Source: Epiperipatus broadwayi
Lineage: Eukaryota > Onychophora > Udeonychophora > Euonychophora > Peripatidae
Assembly: GCA_028023455.1 (NCBI GenBank)
Contig: JAQFVV010006203.1
Location: forward strand, 8,720,876-8,784,875
Length of the DNA stretch: 64,000 bases
Direction of reading: 5' to 3'
Made by a program: the position numbers and the translations under genes. This document shows, one piece after another, positions 56,405 through 64,000 of this stretch (positions are counted from its first letter, which is position 1; each line of letters begins with the position of its first letter). Below the pieces are notes generated by a model. It worked only from the letters and a program-made list of their open reading frames with translations, ran no database searches and was not told where the DNA came from.

Positions 56405-57910
56405 ATGAAATTAGTTATAATTAAAAGGGATTTGAACACAGACTTTCAGGCACCTTCAATCATTCACTCTATCTTATATAACCGATTACACATGATGACG
56501 TACATGTGAAAAAGATAAATAATTTCCAATATATGTATTTCGTGCAGAACCCATACTCATCAGTTGGTCTGGATCAGGATCTCCCACACACATATATAAT
56601 TATATTAAGACAGCAAATCTACAAACACTAATGGATATGCTTCAACCATCTCTATTCTCCAACTCTTCAGTCATCCATATCATTAAAAATTTGATGATTA
56701 AATGCTCACAGTCCTTATTGATGCCAATATGATTGTCATACCCATGTGGATCTTAAGTCACTCTGACCACTCATATGTATGACCCTAATATGTCTATGTA
56801 AATATACAGAAGAGGGATGGGCAGAATACAGCCTGAACATATATTTGATTATAGCTATAGTGTATATACTTCAGCCACATGTAATTAAAGGGAATTTGAG
56901 CACATACTTTCAGGTGCCTTCAGTCATTTACTCTATTTTATATAACTGATACACATGACCACATATATGTGAAAAAGATAAATAATCTCCAATATATGTA
57001 TTTTGTGTTGAACCATTACTCATCAGTTGATCTAAATCATCATCTCCCATACATATATGTAATCAGTTCTCAGTTTGTATTAAGATGGCAAATCTACAAA
57101 CATTAATTGACAGGCTTCAATCCTCTCCAACTCTTCAGCCATCCATATATTATTGTCATACCCATATTGACCCCAAGTCACTATGACCCCCTCATATGTA
57201 GGACCTTGATATATCCATTTAAATACACAGACGAGGAATAGGCAAAATATAGGCTGAATGTGTAACAGCTGAATAAAAGTGTAGTGAATATACTTAAGCC
57301 AGGTATAATTAAAGAAGCTTGAACACAGACTTTCAGGTACCCTTCCGTCATTTCATTCATTCATTCATTTTAATCCCCTTTAATTACATCTGGCTTAAAT
57401 ATATACATTATATTTGCATTCAAATATTATATATTTAGCCTATATTCTGCCCATCTCTCTTCTGTGTATTTAAATGGACATATCAAGGTTCTACATACGA
57501 TGGGTCAGAATGAATTAAGATCAACATATGTATGACAATAATATTGGCATCAACAAGGGCTTTGAGCATTCCATCATCAGATTTTCAATGATATGGATGG
57601 CTGAAAAGTTGGAGTGGAGAGAATTGTAGCCTGTACATTAAAGTTTGTAGATTTGCTATCTTAATATAAACTGAGCATTGATTATATATGTGTGTGGGTG
57701 ATAATGATCCGACTAACTGATGAATGCTGGTTCAACATAAACGTATATTGAAAATTATTTATCTTTTTCACATGTATGTAGTCACAAGTATCGCTTATGT
57801 AAAAGCAAATAACTGAAGGTCGCCTGAAAGTCTGCTTTAAATCTCGTTTAATTACATCTGGCTTAAATATGTACACTATATTTGTATTTTTATATTGAAC
57901 AATTTCCATC
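56405..57910. repeat. array of direct and inverted ~450-500-bp units
   Basis: Two units lie in the same direction at about 56,420-56,876 and 56,878-57,302. Each starts 'taattaaa.gg.a.ttgaacacagactttcagg' and shares 'gtgaaaaagataaataat', 'actcatcagttg.tct' and 'tatgta.gaccttgatat'-like blocks. A third start at 57,304 is cut after ~40 bases and meets an inverted unit at about 57,372-57,870. Another inverted start ('taattacatctggctt') lies at 57,846. No coding content. The small dyad at 44,090 has the same ends. Confidence 0.8.
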
Positions 57911-59449
57911 AACTAATATGAGTATTGCTGTGCTATTACTAATAGTTGAATATATTTAGTATATTTAAATAAAAGTTAATTTTTTCTAAAGACATTCAAT
58001 ACTCATATTAGAATAATTAGATGATGGAAATAGTCCATCATAAAAATACGACTAGAATACCATCATCATACACCTCCAGGAACCCATATCATTCTCCAAA
58101 TATTAGAAATTAGCATATTAGTCAAGAACAAAATCAACTTGTACCATTTATGCAATCAATGTATTTTTTTTATTATCTTTCCTTAGGTTTTAAAAATTAA
58201 TTAATAATCATTCCTGTCTTTTTTTTTAAATTTACGTTGACATTTAAGGAGTAACATCATTTTGTCAGTAAATAACAGTGCAACCTCAAACCTTAGAATA
58301 ATTTTTAACTAATTTGCCTCTATGACGGTAGATACTGAACTTTGAGCTGTAGCCAAATACTATATTTTTCTATTTTCAATTAAGATTTCTTTTATATATA
58401 GTATTCCAATTTTTAAGGTACTTCAATTCTTAGTTTAGAATAGAAGGGAAAACTATCAATACGTGGAGATTGTGCAATTCTAGTATCTCCCATTAACAAA
58501 AAGTCATTTTTCTAAAAACTGCTTTTGGAAGTCTGTTTTAACTAATTAATAATCCTAACTGATAATTCTCATTGCTTATACTGTATGTTCTGAAGTTTAA
58601 AACTATCATTGGTAGAGACTAATCCAGATTTTTTTTTTACTTTAGAAGATTTAAAATTATATAATTCCATATTGCTTTACATATTTCTTTGCAAATGTTA
58701 CCGTGATTATGGGCTACACGCTAAACATAAATTATGTGTTCGACTGAAAGTAATAAATTCACATTCATTAGTGAATGCATATTCTTTCTAGTATTGGTAA
58801 CCTTTACTAAATGGGATTGGAGAATAAAATACTAAAAAACTGCTCAATTAATTTTTTTTACTTATTATAGCAGATCAAAGAATAATGCCATTGTTGTTAT
58901 CTATGATACGGATATTGTTTAAGATATTAAAGTGTTTTTTATTACACACAAAATATTTAAAAGAACCGAATTCTTCAATAGAAGAAAATAATTGTACATA
59001 TCATTCAATTTCTACCCATAGGTATAGCTCTTCAAAATTTGTACTTATTAATTGAATCAGGATTGTTTCGTATCTTCTATGAATTTGTAAACCCTATTAA
59101 ACTGAAATATTTTTACTCTAAAGATGGTCTCAAAGTATGATATAACAAATTTACAAATGTAATCTAAATATAGCAATCCTGTTTAAATAAACAGCGACTG
59201 CACGTCTATATTCATATTCTAAAATGTTTTCTTAATGATATAGCAATTAATCCAAATAAGAGTTCAGTAATGACTTGCACAATACCCTCTAATATCCATT
59301 CTCTGATTACTAGAGTGAATTCAGTTATAATTGTTTTCTTCAGTGACTAACAACTGTTAGTAATATGTAAATAAAATATAAAGCGTCTGTTGTATTTTTG
59401 TAAAAATTGCATACAAATTTGTGCACTTCAGAAAAACTAGAATTTATTC
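57911..59449. other. last intron, stretch without gene
   Basis: AT-rich. A short inverted repeat 'atttccatcaactaatatg'/'atattagaataattagatg' lies at about 57,903-58,035. No supported gene, RNA or element is seen in the rest. Confidence 0.6.
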
Positions 59450-60110
59450 GAGAGATTGTTTTTAGATCGCGTACTGATAACTGAAAAATTTAAAGAATTA
59501 ACGAAATGGCGATCGATAAAATTCCAATAAATATTTGCTGTTTGCAAATATTTCTAGATAAGAGACCTTACCTTACTGGAGAAGGTAATTAATTGTTGCA
59601 GTTATCAGAAAGCTATCAAAAGAGTATGTACCAAGTACGTCAGGCCATTCGAGTGCATCTCCAGTTGACTTTCCTGTTCAATTCCGGTAGGAGACATCTA
59701 GTGTCAGTGATTTAGTTAATGTCCAGCGCTCAGTGGAAATGTAGTTCACGGATATACCTTACCCTGAGGAAACCGTCCGGATAGCAGCTAAATGAAGAAT
59801 TGAGTGTCCAGCGGTTTTCAAGTGAAGTTATTGGTGGACTGTTGCAGAGACGGGAGCTGTAATGAGCTTATAGTCGGTCGCAGTGCTACACTACGATGTG
59901 CTTGTGTGCAGCTAAACTGGACTGGAGCCAAGGAGTGCGTAACAGAGCTCATTGTGAACCATTTTTGTAGCGGCGAGCCTGAATGTACATCGAGGGGATT
60001 GAACATTAGCGAATTGAAGAAATAGTGTTGGCCACCCAGTCATATTTTGATTAGCTGGCCACCCAGTCATACTTGCGACACAGCAGCGTCATAATTGATA
60101 CTTCAAAAAG
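59450..60110 (+). other. CpG-bearing, GC-richer island of unknown role
   Basis: CpG dinucleotides are almost absent from the surrounding intron but frequent here, with roughly 18 between 59,640 and 60,110 and several more near 59,450-59,520. The block contains a 74-codon plus frame (59,804-60,025) with several cysteines and no known motif. Near its end, 'ggccacccagtcata' occurs twice, 33 bases apart. Possible explanations are a promoter or first exon of another transcript, a young transposon or LTR piece, or an unmethylated regulatory element. I cannot choose among them. Confidence 0.45.
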
Positions 60111-60361
60111 AGTCACTCATTAATTTATACTAACGTCTTCAGAAGCAAAAACTTTTAGAAGAAAATAATGCCTTTTTTAAAAAAAAAATCAGACAGACTA
60201 ATAATAATATTTTTTTTTTTTAGAAATAATGAACAAATATAATTTATTAAAAATTGCATAGCATACATAAATATATGCCGATTTATTTATGTTAGTTTGT
60301 AATTTTGTCTTCTTTTCAATGTTGTTTCATTTATATTAATAATTCATATATATATATTTAG

Positions 60362-60493
60362 CTTCAAAAGTTTAGAAAATTAATTGCCAACAGTGTGGAA
60401 GAGGTAGCCGTGCCTTTAAGAGATAACTTTCGAGATGTTCAACCTCTAAATAATAGAAAGATTACATCTTCTAAAAGTCCATTCAAGTACTAA
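60362..60493 (+). CDS. alpha-carbonic anhydrase, terminal exon
   Basis: Acceptor 'atatttag', phase 0, and 43 codons plus TAA. It starts LQKFRKLIANS, carries 'PLRDNFRDVQPLNNRKI' and ends SSKSPFKY. The DN.R..QPLN.R block is the conserved C-terminus of alpha-carbonic anhydrases (vertebrate exon 7), where the Asn and Arg support the active-site floor. The protein ends soon after, with no hydrophobic tail. A GPI- or membrane-anchored form is therefore unlikely, and together with the SLTTP.C cysteine a secreted soluble enzyme is favoured. The four visible exons make about 150 residues, the C-terminal half of a typical ~260-300-residue enzyme. Confidence 0.94.
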   Translation, partial: LQKFRKLIANSVEEVAVPLRDNFRDVQPLNNRKITSSKSPFKY

Positions 60494-60618
60494 TGTATTC
60501 TAAAAAATACTGGTTGTTTTTATTATTGTCTTTCCAAGCAATAGACTTTATATACATAAATGTAAACAAAAGATAAAAATTTTAATTTAAATATTTTTAA
60601 AAATTGTTTTTTGTTTTT

Positions 60619-60624
60619 AATAAA
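60619..60624 (+). terminator. candidate polyadenylation signal
   Basis: AATAAA about 125 bases after the carbonic anhydrase stop codon. It is the first canonical signal downstream. In AT-rich DNA chance matches are common, so this is supported mainly by position. Confidence 0.55.
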
Positions 60625-60639
60625 ATATGTTATACATAT

Positions 60640-61160
60640 ATTTAGGATTTGTTTTTAAACAGCTTGTTGTACGGCAATAGAGTCTCCAGTATTCTTCTTA
60701 AAAAAGCGGGGGGGGGGGGGAGGATTCACTATTTATCAAAATTTCCAATTGTTGGATGGTGATGGTAAACCAAGCATGGGAAATTGTATTTTTCATCCTT
60801 GTTTTACTTTTGATCTATAAAAATTGAATAACTGTTTTCCACCCAATATTGCATAGTAGTTGTAGGTTCCAGAAAGAAAAAAGTACTAAATCTTGTTGGA
60901 TTCAAATTCATATCAAATGCAGACAGGTGTAATAATCACTACACTATGTGGCATTTAATATATATATATGTTGATAAGAAGATTTTCATGGGTTGCATAT
61001 ATAAAAGACATATTTTGCAGGTTCATCCGTGTTAAAACATTTAAACGTTTCGACTTGATCACACAAGGCATCAACTAGGTGATAAAGATAGAAAGATGGT
61101 TGTAGAAGTGCTACAATCACTGATTTGAAAAAACGTTAAAGTTCCAACAATAATAAAAAT
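60640..61160. other. downstream flank without gene
   Basis: Contains a G run at about 60,708-60,721 and a less AT-rich patch to 61,130. No feature is recognised. Confidence 0.55.
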
Positions 61161-61189
61161 GTTAAAATTTGGAATTTATCATTAATAAA

Positions 61190-62395
61190 AATGTTAAATT
61201 ATGAATGTTTTTTAAAAAAATCTTTCCAAATAGAAGGAAGTTTGCATATATCATTTCGCTTATTGATACAATCTGGCCTTTTAAGTATCTCAATGACTTC
61301 TCTAATTTTGCACTAGTAGAGATAAACACATCAGTATATGATCCAGGTACTAGAAAAATCAATTATATGACCTGAATCTATAATATGGGGTAAGAGTGCT
61401 GATGATGATGAGTGTTGCTTAACTGCATTAGCATGTTCATCTCTCCTAACACTGATGTGATGATTACTCATACCTATGTAAGAAGCTTTACAATTTTCAC
61501 ATGAGATTTGATAAACACCATGTGATTCAAGAGGGATTGAAACCTTAGGCTTGGTTATTATATTGTTGATCTTTTGATGAGTAGAAAATGTTGTATCTAT
61601 GTTATAGCATTTTAATATATGTCCAATACTGTCTGCAGTTGTTTTTACATATGGAACACAAATCTAATAGCTGATTTATCATCTTTTTGTTGCCTATTTT
61701 GTCCATTTTGGGCTTGAAATAAGGCTTTTTTTATAAACTTATAATTATAACTATTTGCTAATAAAACATTATTAATATGATTTATTTCTTCTTTCAGATG
61801 TGACTTATCTGAAAGGTTAATTGCTCTATTTAAAAGAGTTTTGGCTACAGAAACTATCTGAGTTAGGTGATGATGAGAATGGAAATGTAAATATCTGTCT
61901 GTGTATGTATTCTTTCTGTAAATCGAAAAAGATAAACTATTTGGTGTTCTGGTAATTAGAACATCAAGAAAACGGGGTTTTCCATTAGACTCTGTCTTCA
62001 TTGTAAATTTAATATAAGGGTGCATATTATTTAAATGTAAGAAAAAATCATCTAATTTATTTTTTCAATGTTGCCATATGACAAAAGTGTCATCTATGTA
62101 TCTGAGCCAAATAAGAGGTTTTAAAGATGATTCTAAAGCATGAGTTTCTATATTTTCCATGAATAAATTAGCTATTACTCCTGAGATAGGTAAGCCCATA
62201 GGAGTACCAAAAACTTGTCTGTAATGCTGTCCATTGTATACAAAATATGTGTTCAAGAGACAATGTTTGATCAAAGCAATAATATGGTCTGGTAAATTGC
62301 AATGTTGTAAAATTATATTTAAAGCTGCATCAATTGGAATGTTTATGATCAAGTTGAAATGTTGGTATATCAATATTTAAATTTTTTAACATGAT
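61190..62395 (-). pseudogene. Penelope-like element: RT plus GIY-YIG endonuclease
   Basis: Minus strand, 5'-truncated. From 62,390: 'NIPIDAALNIILQHC' (RT motif A side), 'GTPMGLPISGVIANLFMEN' (motif B), 'RYIDDTFVIW' (motif C, both catalytic Asp kept). After an in-frame TGA near 62,064 the same frame continues with 'PRFLDVLITR' and 'IYRKNTYTDRYLHFHSHH'. A frameshift near 61,650 leads to 'ESHGVYQISCENCKASYIG', 'SVRRDEHANAV' and 'HIIDSGHIIDF', the GIY-YIG nuclease domain with its Cys pair. This RT to GIY-YIG order defines endonuclease-bearing Penelope-like elements. One stop and one shift suggest a fairly recent loss of function. Confidence 0.9.
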
Positions 62396-63732
62396 GAACC
62401 CACAAAATATGTCTTATATATATATTATTGTTGATATTAATAATAATTATAACTTTAGTTTTTCTAATTGAAATAGAATTAACTGACCTTCCAATGAATT
62501 ATGTGATGTAAATAAACTATTAAAAGACAGAGTGATACCACATGTCCTTTAACATTAGTATTTATGTTTAATTCATTTCCATAATCTTAAATGAGAGAGT
62601 GATATCAAACTATTGATTATATATATGTATATGTATAAAATAAATTCTATAGAATCACTATTTAAAGATTTGGAAGATTAAGGCTGAGGTGTAATTTTAA
62701 CAACCTCCAAACATGAAATGAAAACTCAATTTTAATATGTAAAAATAAATAATTATAATTTTAGATTATCTATAACTAAAATAGAAGTAACTGATCTTCC
62801 AGTCATTTATGCAATGTAAACATATATGTAACCAGTAGTTTGAATTCACTCTCTCATTTAAAATTATATAAATGAACTAAACATAAATACCAATAAATGC
62901 TATTTATACTGCATAACTCATTGGAAGGTCCATTGTGGTTGATATTAGTAGAATTTAGAAAAAAATCAAAATTACTTATAATGATCATGTATTTTAGAAT
63001 CATTATTATATCTGATATTGTAATAAATAATCCTATGTAGTATGGGATTTGTAAATTGAATTTTAAAAATGATCCATCTGGAAATACTTGATATATGGCA
63101 TTTTTGCATGATGGAAAGAAAAAATGGCAGATAATTTGAAGAAAAATGATGTAGTGATGAATATTGTACTTAGTATATGTAAAAGAAGACTGTCTTGGTT
63201 GAATCACAACTTTTGCAATAATGATTGATGATGAATAATTTTTGAAGATAAAATACAGAGAAAAAAAATAGAGAAGTACATTAAGAAGCATTTACTTAGA
63301 AATGTAGTCATATTGGTTAGCACATATGTAGGGCAGACAAATAGAAGAGCATTGTGTGATTTCTATATGACTACTCAAGAGACTGAATATTTATAATGAT
63401 GATGATATATATATATAAGCTATTTTTTACAAAATTGATTTCAAGAGTTTTGACATTAAAATAGGAGATCGTAAAGCAATAAAAATAATAAATGTCAAAA
63501 ATATTTCGCCAATTCTTTTGGCTCTTAGTTTCTAAGTTATACAAAGGAGAATCATAATAAAATAATTAATAAAACAATGACAAAGACACCATATTTGTTT
63601 AATCAACTATGCTATATCTACAATATATATATATGTTCAAATCACCCTCCAAAACATTATATTTCAGCAATATCATCTGTGAATAAATATAGTCTAAACT
63701 TCAAACAGTCAGTTGTTAAAAATAATGAGGAT
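62396..63732. other. downstream flank with inverted repeat
   Basis: About 62,475-62,630 and 62,815-62,935 are reverse complements (for example 'ccttccaatgaattatg' and complement, 'actctctcattta' and complement), giving a dyad of ~120-150-base arms. The block 'taattataa.tttag' ... 'aactga.cttcca' is also present as a direct repeat at ~62,445 and ~62,751. The 145-codon minus frame at 63,291-62,854 overlaps the dyad and is not supported as a gene. Confidence 0.6.
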
Positions 63733-63977
63733 TGCCAATTCCTCAATGAGCTTTGTGATAAATACTTAGCTAGAGAAAGCATTTAAAATATCTCTGTCAG
63801 GACCCTCCCCCCAAACCTCTGACCATGGTTTCGTGCCTCTGGCACTTCTCAGAGAGGGGCTAGGGTAGGTTCAGACACTAGATCTAAAAACACTAACCCA
63901 AAGCCAGGTCCTGACAGAGATATTTTAAATGCTTTCTCTAGCTAGCATTTATCACAAAGCTTGTTGAGGAATTGGCA
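63733..63977. mobile_element. fold-back element with ~71-bp arms
   Basis: The arms 63,733-63,804 and 63,907-63,977 are near-perfect reverse complements ('tgccaattcctcaa' to 'tctctgtcaggacc'). The ~100-base centre is GC-rich, in sharp contrast to the AT-rich flanks. It contains 'ctctggcacttctcagagag', itself partly dyadic. Probably a small inverted-repeat transposon. Confidence 0.82.
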
Positions 63978-64000
63978 GTGCTCATTGTTTATATTTTACA

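Noticed and set aside
62854-63291. 145-codon minus frame
   Set aside because: Overlaps an inverted repeat and is dominated by Ile/Phe/Ser/Tyr; no family recognised.

Overview
This is a very AT-rich, repeat-laden stretch of an animal nuclear genome. The evidence is split codons with GT/AG introns of 5-22 kb, eukaryotic retrotransposons, and long (TA)n tracts. There are no operons, ribosome binding sites or prokaryotic gene layouts. I cannot fix the species. An invertebrate with long introns is most likely; a mollusc such as a cephalopod is only a guess from the RTE, Penelope-like and hAT content.

The one host gene I can support is the 3' half of an alpha-carbonic anhydrase on the + strand. 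It has four coding exons at 22,580-22,672, 44,216-44,282, 49,623-49,783 and 60,362-60,493. Their phases join perfectly, and they match the exon plan familiar from vertebrate cytosolic carbonic anhydrases. The earlier exons, which carry the first two zinc-binding histidines, are not visible and presumably lie upstream of the window. Everything up to 22,579 is then probably intron, although this cannot be proven here.

Almost all the rest is mobile or repetitive DNA. 1-10 kb: fold-back elements, microsatellites, a tRNA-like retroposed sequence and a decayed RTE-like LINE. 10.6-22.5 kb: two diverged copies of a ~1.6-kb unit, the second split by a 7.8-kb minus-strand LTR retrotransposon with 2.7-kb LTRs, a 4-bp target duplication, a tRNA-Lys-type primer site and a single unrecognised 258-residue ORF with internal repeats. 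25.6-26.1 kb: a hAT-type MITE with a perfect 8-bp target duplication. 26.4-35.8 kb: two decayed APE-type LINEs of one family, each ending in (TAG)n. 35.8-40.1 kb: two copies of a ~1.6-kb terminal-inverted-repeat element in opposite orientation, each followed by a copy of a second ~265-bp repeat, also inverted. 45-46 kb: a degenerate ~148-bp tandem repeat. 54-57.9 kb: a (TTA)n tract, LINE and Penelope-like fragments, and an inverted repeat array. 59.45-60.1 kb: a CpG-bearing island just upstream of the last exon. 60.6-64 kb: downstream sequence with a Penelope-like element carrying a GIY-YIG domain, and fold-back repeats.

None of the mobile-element genes looks intact; all except the LTR-element ORF carry stops or frameshifts.
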